Shown one piece after another: positions 1 through 9,494 of a stretch of 64,000 nucleotides of DNA (position 1 is the stretch's first letter; every line of letters begins with the position of its first letter). The position numbers and the translations under genes are program-made. Under the pieces are notes generated by a model. It saw nothing but the letters and a program-made list of their open reading frames with translations, did not search any database and was not told the origin of the DNA. The DNA lies in assembly GCA_018857735.1 (NCBI GenBank), contig JABMCL010003854.1:1-64000 (forward strand). The letters are read 5' to 3'. Source of the stretch: Alviniconcha marisindica. Taxonomy: Eukaryota > Mollusca > Gastropoda > Provannidae.

Positions 1-190
1 ATTTTTCCCCCTCATTTGGGGGGGGTCAATATTTTCTAGGGGGGGGGGTTTTTTGTGGGGGGGAGGGGGGGGGGGGGGTTTGCTGGGGGGTGAGGGGGGG
101 GGGGGGGCTGGGAGGTGGGGGGGGGGGGAGGGGGGGGGGGGGGGGGGGGGCTGGGATTTTTGGGGGGGGGGTTGTTTGGGGGGATGAGTT
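1..190. repeat. G-rich low-complexity edge sequence
   Basis: Almost entirely runs of G (4 to more than 20) broken by T and A. No coding potential is visible. It joins abruptly, near 190, to normal sequence that matches the 5' part of the downstream tandem units. It may be a poly(G) tract like others in this window, or low-quality consensus at a read or contig edge. Confidence 0.7.
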
Positions 191-434
191 TAGTTTAATT
201 TCTGAAAAGGTGTCAAGTTTCTTTTCCCAAATAATAACATAATTTTTTTCACTCTTAGTATATTTACCCTCTGTTTGAAGCTTAATTGACCTGTGCAGAT
301 TGAATGATCTTATTGTTGTTAAATTGTCTTTGGGTCGCCACTAAAAATGATAAAATGACAAGAGGGTTCAATGTTTGGAGTTTCACGACTAGTTTATGAC
401 CTAATTTAAGCTATACCTTTTTTCTTATCAGTCC

Positions 435-455
435 AAATCAGCTGAACTAGATCAA
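435..455 (+). promoter_or_regulatory. Conserved upstream block, cassette 1
   Basis: The block AAATCAGCTGAACTAGATCA lies 480 bp before the cassette-1 start codon and recurs upstream of all four cassettes and the paralogous gene. It contains the E-box CAGCTG. At the position of the TATA box of cassettes 3 and 4, cassette 1 instead reads CCAATTAGGCTTAG (near 825-836), so its core promoter looks degraded. The regulatory role is inferred from conservation only. Confidence 0.45.
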
Positions 456-649
456 GATATGTAGGTATTAAGAAAAAAAACATTAAACAAAAATAGAAAA
501 CATAATGCATGACTCATCTACTTTTCTAATCGAAAATGGAGGCCTACAAAATGATCTCGGAATTTATTTATTTTTATTATGATTATTAAATTAATATTGG
601 GTATTCCTCGTACACGACACCTGCACCACCACCCCCATGTGTGTTTAAA

Positions 650-687
<38 letters not shown>

Positions 688-914
688 GTGTTGTTTTGTT
701 TTACACTGTTATCTGCTATTCGAGGACAGTCCTTGATCTCTACCAGTGTCACAAGACGGGAGACAGTTGTAGCAACAGGCTGTACCCCTCCCCTCCCCCC
801 CCCCTCTCTCTCTCCCCCCCCCCCCAATTAGGCTTAGTGGTACACCAAGAGGGAAGGCCGTTTTTGCTATTGTGTGGCACCGAGGGGTTAACAGCATACA
901 CTTCCCGTTCAGCC

Positions 915-1200
915 ATGAAGGTTCCGGCACTGCTCTGTTTGCTCGCCATCTGTGTGCAGGTGCTGACTGAGGTTTCTGTCACAGTCTTCATTCTGTCTGT
1001 CTGTTTGTCTGTCTCTCATTTTCCGTTTCCTTTGTCTCTGTTTGTCTGTCTGTCTTTGCCTCTGTCTGTCTGTGTCTCTCCCCCCACCCTCTCATTTTGT
1101 GTGTGTCTATTTTTTCTTCCTGACAGTCTGCCTAATCCCCCTCCCAGTTGGTTAACACCCAGGGCCTTAAATCGCTTTGAAATATCCTCTTCAAGATTCC

Positions 1201-1245
<45 letters not shown>

Positions 1246-1534
1246 CCTTCAATTTTTTTGGGTTTTGTTTTTGCTTCCCAAAAAATTTGTGCTCCAGTCG
1301 GGAAAAAAGCATATAAAAAAACTTTATTACGATGATGATTATGTTGATTATTTTTATCAGTGTGTGACGGACAGGCCTCCTCTTCCTGCTCGTTGCAGGC
1401 GCGGATAGGAGACAAGTGCAGGAGACCGGAGGAGAGCGAGTGTGAGCCGGGGGAGTGCTGTCAGACCCCCGGCATTCCCCACTACATCCACACTCGCCAG
1501 CTGCTGGCCTCATTGCACCCTTTCCACATCGAAG
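915..1534 (+). CDS. Cassette 1: exons 1-2 of secreted Cys-rich protein
   Basis: Exon 1 (915-959) encodes a 15-residue hydrophobic signal segment beginning MKVPALLCLLA and ends CAG|GTGCTG. Exon 2 (1399-1534) follows a CGTTGCAG acceptor and encodes about 45 residues beginning ARIGDKCRRPEE and containing the CxxxxCC core (ECEPGECC). It ends in phase 1 at GAAG|GTGACG. An upstream AG at the GTTTTTATCAG site would add 38 nt and break the frame, so I prefer the later one. No exons 3-4 lie between this unit and the next. It could splice to the shared exons at 7935 and 8676, be a partial duplicate, or make a short form ending after seven extra codons if intron 2 is retained; AATAAA motifs occur near 1871-1895. 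The TATA box is degraded. Family as for the gene at 6374. Confidence 0.6.
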
Positions 1535-1725
1535 GTGACGTATTCTTGAAAGTGACGTAGTTCTTGAAGGTGTCGTGGTTCTTGAGGGTGCCATAGTTCT
1601 TGAAAGTGACGTGTTCTTGAAGGTGAAGTGATTCGTGAAAGTGACGTAGTTCTTGAAGGTGACGTGGTTCTTTAAGGTGTGGTTCTTTAATCTGGTTCTT
1701 GAAATTGGTTCTTGAAAACTAAAAA
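1531..1725 (+). repeat. Donor-overlapping minisatellite, cassette 1
   Basis: Degenerate 18-20 bp units of the type GTGACGTAGTTCTTGAAA start at the exon-2 splice donor itself and run into intron 2. The reverse complement reads as Arg-Thr-Thr-Ser-Leu repeats, which are not considered coding. Confidence 0.85.
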
Positions 1726-2276
1726 GTAAGACTTTTCAACTTTGCCATATTCCAATTAACATTAGAAATAAGGGGAAAAGCCACGTGGGGGAATGCATCT
1801 TTTTCTTTCAGAAAGTATAAAAAAAAAAAAAGCAAAGAAATGACAGATTTTCCCTTTATTTTATAAATATTGTAAATAAAAATAACAAAATAAAAGGGAA
1901 ATCAAACTGGTCACTCAGCCTACTTTATTGATCCATTTCTGGTGTCTTCTGTAACATGGAGACACTGGCTGACGATGTAATATAAAGCACAATTAACAAA
2001 GTTCCTGTCACCCTGTCAGTTTATGTCTTATATTTCTGTACACAAGAGATGTCAAGCTTTCATTTCCAAATAATAACATAATTTTTTTCACTCTTATATA
2101 TTTACCCTCTGTTTGAAGCTTAATTGACCTGTGCAGATTGAATGATCTTATTGTTGTTAAATTGTCTTTGGGTCACCACTAAAAATGATAAAAGAAAGAG
2201 GGTTCAATGTTTGGAGTTTCACGACTAGTTTAATGTAATGACCTAATTTAAGCTATACCTTTTTTCTTATCAGTCC

Positions 2277-2297
2277 AAATCAGCTGAACTAGATCAA
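2277..2297 (+). promoter_or_regulatory. Conserved upstream block, cassette 2
   Basis: Same E-box-containing block as at 435, here 501 bp before the cassette-2 start codon. The TATA position again lacks a TATA box (AATTTAGGCTATAG near 2679-2692). Confidence 0.45.
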
Positions 2298-2497
2298 GAT
2301 ATGTAGGTATTAAGAAAAAAAACATTAAACAAAAATAGAAAACATAATGCATGATTTATCTACTTTTCTAATCGAAAATGGAGGCCTACAAAATGATCTC
2401 GGAAGATTTTATTTTTTTATTATGATTATTAAATTAATATTGTGTATTCCTCATACACGACACCTGCACCACCACCCCCATGTGTGTTTAAATACCT

Positions 2498-2537
<40 letters not shown>

Positions 2538-2636
2538 GTGTTGTTTTTTTTTTTACACTGTTATCTGCTATTCGAGGACAGTCCTTGATCTCTACCAGTG
2601 TCACAAGACTGGAGACAGTTGTAGCAACAGGCTGTA

Positions 2637-2671
<35 letters not shown>

Positions 2672-2777
2672 CCCCCCCAATTTAGGCTATAGTGGTACAG
2701 TCCAAGACCGGGCCAAGGCCGTCCTCTCCGCTATTGTGTGGCACGAGGGGTTAACAGCATACACTTCCCGTTCAGCC

Positions 2778-3097
2778 ATGAAGGTTCCGGCACTGCTCTG
2801 TTTGCTCGCCGTCTGTGTGCCGGTGCTGACTGAGGTTTCTGTCACAGTCTTCATTCTGTCTGTCTGTTTGTCTGTCTTTCATTTTCCGTTTCCTTTGTCT
2901 CTGTTTGTCTGTCTGTCTTTGCCTCTGTCTGTCTGTGTCTCTCCCCCCACCCTCTCATTTTGTGTGTGTCTATCTCTGTCGATATCTTCATGACTTATGT
3001 CTGTCTACATCCACCCTCCCTATTGTGTGTGTTAACACGCTCGCGCACGCAAAACATTCACAGATCGTCTTTGAAATCATGCCTCTCAAGCTATTCT

Positions 3098-3174
<77 letters not shown>

Positions 3175-3479
3175 CTGCGCTCGCAGCAGTTTGTATTGTG
3201 TTTTAGTTCTTTGCTTCGTAATAGGCTATGTGCTCCAGTCTGGAAAAATAGCATATAAAAATAACATATTATTACGACGATGATTATGTTGATTGTTTTT
3301 ATCAGTGTGTGACGGACAGGCCTCCTCTTCCTGCTCGTTGCAGGCGTGGATAGGAGACAAGTGCCGGAGACCGGAGGAGAGCGAGTGTGAGCCGGGGGAG
3401 TGCTGTCAAACCCCCGGCATTCCCCACTACATCCACACTCGCCAGCTGCTGGCCTCATTGCACCCTTTCCACATCGAAG
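2778..3479 (+). CDS. Cassette 2: exons 1-2 of secreted Cys-rich protein
   Basis: Exon 1 is 2778-2822 and exon 2 is 3344-3479, with the same phases as cassette 1. Exon 1 ends GTGCCG|GTGCTG rather than CAG|GTGCTG, a weaker donor context shared with cassette 4. Exon 2 begins with residues AWIGDKC (Trp where cassettes 1 and 3 have Arg), and the conserved ECEPGECC core is intact. No stop codon or frameshift is visible. The core promoter lacks TATATATA. No exons 3 and 4 follow before cassette 3. It is either an alternative 5' end of the shared gene or a partial duplicate. Confidence 0.58.
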
Positions 3480-3680
3480 GTGACGTATTCTTGAAAGTGA
3501 CGTAGTTCTTGAAGGTATCGTGGTTCTTGAGGGTGCCATAGTTCTTGAAAGTGACGTAGTTCTTGAAGGTGAAGTGATTCGTGAAAGTGACGTAGTTCTT
3601 GAAGGTGACGTGGTTCTTTAAGGTGTGGTTCTTTAAGGCGTCATGGTTCTTGAAAGTCGTGGTTCTTGAAATCTAAAACG
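3477..3680 (+). repeat. Donor-overlapping minisatellite, cassette 2
   Basis: Same 18-20 bp GTGACGTAGTTCTTGAAA-type array as at 1531, again starting at the exon-2 donor. Confidence 0.85.
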
Positions 3681-4248
3681 TAAGACTTTTTAACTATTGC
3701 CATATTCCAGATGTAACATGGAGAAATAAGGGAAATGCCACAGTGGGAGAATGCATCATTATTTCTTGTGCAGAAAGTATAAAAAAAGAAAAAGCAGTAA
3801 GAAGTGACAGATTTTCCTTCATTAATTATGAAATATTGTATAATAATAATAATAATAATAAAGGCAAGAGTCAAACTGGTCACTCAGCCTACTTTATTGA
3901 TCCATTTCTGGTGTCTTCTGTAACATGGAGACACTGGCTGACGATGTAATATAAAGCACAATTAACAAAGTTCCTGTCACCCTGTCAGTTTATGTCTTAT
4001 ATTTCTGTACACAAGAGATGTCAAGCTTTCATTTCCAAATAATAACATAATTTTTTTCACTCTTAGTATATTTACCCTCTGTTTGAAGCTTAATTGACCT
4101 GTGCAGATTGAATGATCTTATTGTTGTTAAATTGTCTTTGGGTCACCACTAAAAATGATAAAATGACAAGAGGGTTCAATGTTTGGAGTTTCACGACTAG
4201 TTTAATGTAATGACCTAATTTAAGCTATACCTTTTTTCTTATCAGTCC

Positions 4249-4465
4249 AAATCAGCTGAACTAGATCAAGATATGTAGGTATTAAGAAAAAAAACATTAA
4301 ACAAAAATAGAAAACATAATGCATGATTTATCTACTTTTCTAATCGAAAATGGAGGCCTACAAAATGATCTCGGAAGATTTTATTTTTTTATTATGATTA
4401 TTAAATTAATATTGTGTATTCCTCATACACGACACCGGCACCACCACCCCCATGTGTGTTTAAAT

Positions 4466-4524
<59 letters not shown>

Positions 4525-4608
4525 GTGTTGTTTTGTTTTACACTGTTATCTGCTATTCGAGGACGGTCCTTGTCACAAGACTGGAGACAGTTGTAGCAAC
4601 AGGCTGTA

Positions 4609-4677
<69 letters not shown>

Positions 4678-4719
4678 TCTCTCTCTCTCCCTTCCCCCCC
4701 CCCCCCCCCACTATATATA
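4249..4719 (+). promoter_or_regulatory. Promoter region of cassette 3 with TATA box
   Basis: The conserved E-box block lies at 4249-4269, and a TATATATA box at 4712-4719, 102 bp before the start codon at 4814. Spacing and following sequence (AGTCCAAG about 20 bp on) match cassette 4 and the paralogue at 10111, which supports a true core promoter. Confidence 0.6.
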
Positions 4720-4813
4720 GGCTATAGTGGTACAGTCCAAGACCGGGCCAAGGCCATCCTCTCCGCTATTGTGTTGCACCGAGGGGTTAACAGCATACAC
4801 TTCCCGTTCAGCC

Positions 4814-5136
4814 ATGAAGGTTCTGGCACTGCTCTGTTTGCTCGCCATCTGTGTGCAGGTGCTGACTGAGGTTTCTGTCACAGTCTTCATTCTGTCTGTC
4901 TGTTTGTCCGTCTCTCATTTTCCGTTTCCTTTGTCTCTGTTTGTCTGTCTGTCTTTGCCTCTGTCTGTCTGTGTCTCTCCCCCCACCCTCTCATTTTGTG
5001 TGTGTCTATCTCTGTCGATATCTTCATGACTTATGTCTGTCTACATCCACCCTCCCTATTGTGTGTGTTAACACGCTCGCGCACGCAAAACATTCACAGA
5101 TCGTCTTTGAAATCATGCCTCCAACTATTCCTCTCT

Positions 5137-5213
<77 letters not shown>

Positions 5214-5516
5214 ACGCTCGCAGCAGTTTGTATTGTGTTTTAGTTCTTTGCTTCGTAATAGGCTATGTGCTCCAGTCTGGAAAAATAGCATATAAAAATA
5301 ACATGTTATTACGATGATGATTATGTTGATTGTTTTTATCAGTGTGTGACGGACAGGCCTCCTCTTCCTGCTCGTTGCAGGCGCGGATAGGAGACAAGTG
5401 CCGGAGACCGGAGGAGAGAGAGTGTCAGCCGGGGGAGTGCTGTCAGACCCCCGGCATTCCCCACTACGTCCACACTCGCCAGCTGCTGCCCTCACTGCCC
5501 CCTTTCCACATCGAAG
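4814..5516 (+). CDS. Cassette 3: exons 1-2 of secreted Cys-rich protein
   Basis: Exon 1 is 4814-4858 (MKVLALLCLLA, Leu for Pro at residue 4) and ends CAG|GTGCTG. Exon 2 is 5381-5516, starts ARIGDKCRRPEE, and differs from cassette 1 in several residues (Glu-Arg-Glu-Cys-Gln before the CC core, and Pro for Ala and His near its end). All cysteines and the reading frame are kept. Unlike cassettes 1 and 2 it has an intact TATATATA box, so it looks able to start transcription. It lacks its own exons 3 and 4 and would need the shared exons at 7935 and 8676. Confidence 0.6.
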
Positions 5517-5716
5517 GTGACGTATGCTTGAAAGTGACGTAGTTCTTGAAGGTGTCGTGGTTCTTGAGGGTGCCGTAGTTCTTGAAAGTGACGTAGTTCT
5601 TGAAGGTGAAGTGATTCGTGAAAGTGACGTAGTTCTTGAAGGTGACGTGGTTCTTTAAGGTGTGGTTCTTTAAGGCGTCGTGGTTCTTGAAAGTCGTGGT
5701 TCTTGAAATCTAAAAC
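5515..5716 (+). repeat. Donor-overlapping minisatellite, cassette 3
   Basis: Same array type as at 1531. The following unit joins directly at 5717, and the roughly 450 bp present after the array in the other units is missing here. Confidence 0.85.
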
Positions 5717-5800
5717 GAGAAGAGGGTTCAATGTTTGGAGTTTCACGACTAGTTTAATGTAATGACCTAATTTAAGCTATACCTTTTTTCTTATCAGTCC

Positions 5801-6017
5801 AAATCAGCTGAACTAGATCAAGATATGTAGGTATTAAGAAAAAAAACATTAAACAAAAATAGAAAACATAATGCGTGATTTATCTACTTTTCTAATCGAA
5901 AATGGAGGCCTACAAAATGATCTCGGAAGATTTTTTTTTTAAATTATGATTATTAAATTAATATTGTGTATTCCTCATACACGACACCTGCACCACCACC
6001 CCCATGTGTGTTTAAAT

Positions 6018-6092
<75 letters not shown>

Positions 6093-6181
6093 GTTTTGTT
6101 TTACACTGTTATCTGCTATTCGAGGACAGTCCTTGATCTCTACCGTGTCCAGACTGGAGACATTGTAGCAACAGGCTGTAG

Positions 6182-6259
<78 letters not shown>

Positions 6260-6275
6260 TCCGCCCCTATATATA
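5801..6275 (+). promoter_or_regulatory. Promoter region of cassette 4 with TATA box
   Basis: The conserved E-box block lies at 5801-5821 and TATATATA at 6268-6275, 106 bp before the ATG at 6374. This is the promoter directly preceding the complete four-exon gene. Confidence 0.6.
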
Positions 6276-6373
6276 GGCTATAGTGGTACAGTCCAAGACC
6301 AGGCCAAGGCCATCCATCCTCTCCGCTATTGTGTTGCACCGAGGGGTTAACAGCATACACTTCCCGTTCAGCC

Positions 6374-6689
6374 ATGAAGGTTCCGGCACTGCTCTGTTTG
6401 CTCGCCGTCTGTGTGCCGGTGCTGACTGAGGTTTCTGTCACAGTCTTCATTCTGTCTGTCTGTTTGTCCGTCTCTCATTTTCCGTTTCCTTTGTCTCTGT
6501 TTGTCTGTCTGTCTTTGCCTCTGTCTGTCTGTGTCTCTCCCCCCACCCTCTCATTTTGTGTGTGTCTATCTCTGTCGATATCTTCCTGACTTATGTCTGC
6601 CTACATCCACCCTCCCTATTGTGTGTGTTAACACGCGCACGCGAAACATTCACAGATCGTCTTTGAAATCATGCCTCTTCAAGATGTCC

Positions 6690-6775
<86 letters not shown>

Positions 6776-7630
6776 ACGCTCGCAGCAGTTTGTATTGTGT
6801 TTTAGTTCTTTGCTTCGTAATAGGCTATGTGCTCCAGTCTGGAAAAATAGCATATAAAAATAACATATTATTACGACGATGATTATGTTGATTGTTTTTA
6901 TCAGTGTGTGACGGACAGGCCTCCTCTTCCTGCTCGTTGCAGGCGTGGATAGGAGACAAGTGCCGGAGACCGGAGGAGAGCGAGTGTGAGCCGGGGGAGT
7001 GCTGTCAAACCCCCGGCATTCCCCACTACGTCCACACTCGCCAGCTGCTGGCCTCACTGCACCCTTTCCACATCGAAGGTGACGTATTCTTTTAAAGTGA
7101 CGTAGTTCTTGAAGGTGTCGTGGTTCTTGAGGGTGCCGTAGTTCTTGAAAGTGACGTAGTTCTTGAAGGTGAAGTGATTCGTGAAAGTGACGTAGTTCTT
7201 GAAAGTGACGTAGTTCTTGAAGGTGACGTGGTTCTTTAAGGTGTGGTTCTTTAAGGCGTCGTGGTTCTTGAAAGTGACGTGGTTCCTGAGAGTGCCGTAG
7301 TTCTTGAGAGTGACGTAGTTCTTGCAGCTGGCGTGATTATTGAAAGTGACGTAGTTCTTGAAGGCGACGTGACTGATTGAAAGGTCGCGGGTTCGAGCCC
7401 CGGCATGAGCGGCGGAAGAATTTTCTTCTCCAGGGTCAACTTTCTGTGCTGACTCTTATTTCGGTATCCATTTCACCCCCATGTTACTGCAGTAGCACAT
7501 AATTAAAAGATCGCCGGTCATTCTGCCAAAAGTGCAGGTGGTAGGCTACCGCGACTAAACACACATACACACAGTGGCTCACATATACACTGAGGCGCGC
7601 ACATAGGTCTACACACACACACACACACCA

Positions 7631-7688
<58 letters not shown>

Positions 7689-7784
7689 TGATATTCTATA
7701 CACATGTAGAGCACAGTCCTACCAAAACAATTTACATAAAGTATTATGCAAAAATAATACAAAAACAAACTGCACTACAAACAC

Positions 7785-7845
<61 letters not shown>

Positions 7846-8477
7846 TCACTCACTCACTCACCATGGCCAGTATTTAGCCTACCAGTTTATATAGACTGCA
7901 CACGTGTGTGTGCGTTCGTGTGTGTGTGGTACAGGCACATGTCAGCGATACAGACTGCAGGGTGAACAATGCGCTATACTGGAGCAATCCAACGGTTACT
8001 GTGGCTGTGGACCGGGTCTTCACTGTCATAATTATGAAGTCAAACTCAGCAACGCAAATAAGCAGGTGATTGATAATCTGACCGATTGACTAATTGGTAG
8101 ATCGATTAATTGGATGATTGACTAATGGATTAATTGATTAAGTGATGGGCTGGTTGGTAGATTGACTGATTTACTTGTGGCAGTAATGATTGAGTGATTT
8201 ATTTGATGATTGATTGCCTATTGCTTGATCAATTGGTGGAGTGCTTGACCTATTGATAAGACTGATTGATTGGATGATCTGTTAAGTTATTGATTTGATG
8301 AATTGCTGATTAATATTGACCGATTTAAACATTTCAAGAGTTTGTTTGGAACATTTTTGGTTATGGTTTTGATCTATTTTCATTTTGTTAGCGAAGCAGT
8401 TTTTATTTGTACTCTCTTTCAATTGCATGTGTGTGTGCGTGTGTGTGTGTGTGCACGTGCGCGCGCGTGTGTGCATT

Positions 8478-8544
<67 letters not shown>

Positions 8545-8750
8545 AAATAGCTTTCAATGTCACATGTTCCTCCCCCAGGCGTGTGCTACAAGGTTCTGTG
8601 AAGCATTAAAACTGCAATAGATTTTGCTCGCCTCATATTGATGGATGCAATTTGTTTCGTTTTTCCGTTTGTCAGCCTGTCCGCCGATATTTGACTATGC
8701 CCCGACCTGGCTACACCTGGGAGTTCAAGTGCGCGCCGGGAACCAATTAG
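6374..8750 (+). CDS. Secreted ten-cysteine astakine/prokineticin-like protein, gene 1
   Basis: Exons are 6374-6418, 6943-7078, 7935-8065 and 8676-8750, joined in phases 0, 1 and 0, giving 128 residues. The first 15-16 residues form a signal peptide, so the product should be secreted. The mature cysteines follow C-x7-C-x4-CC, then a C-x9-C pair in exon 3 (GTCQRYRLQ), then the C-x-C motif YCGCGPGLHC and a last Cys in exon 4 (GYTWEFKC). This is the ten-cysteine order of the prokineticin/astakine and dickkopf C-terminal group (colipase-like fold). The exon-4 frame is chosen because it supplies the tenth cysteine and because four third-position differences from the paralogue are silent in it. Astakines act as haemocyte cytokines in arthropods and have been reported in molluscs; function here is inferred from the cysteine pattern alone. 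Confidence 0.72.
7077..7372 (+). repeat. Donor-overlapping minisatellite, cassette 4
   Basis: The longest copy of the GTGACGTAGTTCTTGAAA-type array, starting at the exon-2 donor of gene 1 and running to a SINE-like element. It contains several AAG|GTGACG sites that resemble the true donor. Confidence 0.85.
7374..7605 (+). mobile_element. tRNA-derived SINE-like element, copy 1
   Basis: A pol III B-box, GGTTCGAGCCC, lies at 7390-7400. The body after it (CCAGGGTCAACTTTCTGTGC, TTACTGCAGTAGCA, TCATTCTGCCAAAAGTGCAG) recurs at 57975-58190. No folded tRNA can be formed, so this is a retroposon and not a tRNA gene. It lies in intron 2 of gene 1. Confidence 0.7.
7608..7846. repeat. AC microsatellites in intron 2 of gene 1
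   Basis: Two (AC)n tracts, about 7608-7686 and 7788-7844, separated by about 100 bp of ordinary sequence. Confidence 0.9.
8066..8675 (+). other. Intron 3 of gene 1
   Basis: The donor CAG|GTGATT follows exon 3. The first 200 bp are rich in a degenerate GATTGATTGACT-type short tandem motif, followed by a GT/GC tract at 8428-8542. The acceptor TTTGTCAG has a good pyrimidine tract (TTTCGTTTTTCCGTTTGTCAG) and is shared with the paralogue. Confidence 0.7.
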
Positions 8751-8950
8751 ACGTGCGTGACCAGATCCCCAACCAGTCAGGCGTGAAAAAACACTCCCCT
8801 TCGACTGATCTCCACTTTTGCTTGAATCCCTGTTTATTTGCACGACTTGTACAATTGTAGTAAAATGAATAACACGTTGTAATCGTGGTAAAAGCAAAAG
8901 ACGTTTTGGTATTCCATCAGTCATTATTGTGTTCTGGTGGTTTGTGTGCA

Positions 8951-9024
<74 letters not shown>

Positions 9025-9386
9025 CGCCTGGGGAACTCTTATAACCAAAAAAACGTTTGGCAACCTTTAACAAATTGGAAGGGGTAGGGGGTCGAGAAGA
9101 AGAAGAAGAAGAAGAACGAGGGTACCGTGCGCAGTCTTCGCCGCGTGAAAAAAGAAAAGAAAAACAAACAAACAAAAAGGAACTGCACAAAGAAATATGA
9201 AACCGACACCTGGAAATATTTGCACATTTTCAACAAGTTCAGGCCAACTCGATTCACTCGGTACCGGGCCCCCTGTAACATCCACCACGACGACAAGACT
9301 ATGTGAAAAAGGATACGTATGTCAAGACTGGGAGACCGGAACTGTACAGTCCGCAGGTCGGGCATTAGTAGTACAGACGTAATAAA
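8751..9386 (+). other. 3' region of gene 1 with candidate poly(A) signal
   Basis: After the TAG at 8748-8750 the sequence contains a GT microsatellite at 8951-9022, a GAA-type short repeat at 9095-9118, and AATAAA at 9381-9386, 630 bp past the stop. The latter is the first canonical poly(A) signal I see downstream. Confidence 0.4.
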
Positions 9387-9494
9387 AGGAAACTGATTGA
9401 AACTCAGACTTTTTGAGTTTATCTTTAGAGAAGTGTATCACCAGTTTGAAGTATAGTGACCCCACTGAAACTTCTCTTCTTATCTAGCTGTCGG

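Larger units (their letters stand above)
652..6771. repeat. GT and CT microsatellites flanking each cassette exon 1
   Basis: GT tracts lie upstream of each exon 1 at about 652-686, 2502-2536, 4468-4522 and 6021-6091. CT or C-rich tracts follow at about 790-825, 2639-2668, 4608-4690 and 6182-6257. A second CT tract sits inside each first intron at about 1203-1241, 3097-3171, 5132-5208 and 6693-6770. Tract lengths differ between units while the flanks are nearly identical. They produce long spurious open frames of Cys-Val, Leu-Ser or Arg-Glu repeats. Confidence 0.9.
211..7440 (+). repeat. Four tandem 5'-exon cassette units
   Basis: Four direct repeats begin near 211, 2048, 4018 and 5717. Each holds, in order, a conserved upstream block, a GT microsatellite, a CT or C-rich tract, the signal-peptide exon, a T/C-rich intron with a second CT tract, the first cysteine-rich exon, and an 18-20 bp minisatellite. 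The start codons are at 915, 2778, 4814 and 6374. The fourth unit lacks about 450 bp of the 5' segment seen in units 2 and 3. Diagnostic differences alternate: units 1 and 3 share one set, units 2 and 4 another, which suggests duplication of a two-unit block. Only unit 4 is followed by exons 3 and 4. Confidence 0.9.

Noticed and set aside
1360..1398. An earlier acceptor (TTTTTATCAG) for exon 2 of the cassettes
   Set aside because: It adds 38 nt, breaking the phase with exon 1, and gene 2 aligns only from the later acceptor.
7381..7410. A tRNA gene at the B-box sequence
   Set aside because: No acceptor stem, D-arm or anticodon arm can be drawn; the sequence belongs to a dispersed SINE-like repeat.
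8645..8860. A 71-residue frame over exon 4 of gene 1 as the main product
   Set aside because: It is out of phase with exon 3, lacks the tenth family cysteine, and substitutions against gene 2 are silent in the other frame. It is kept only as a possible skipped-exon tail.
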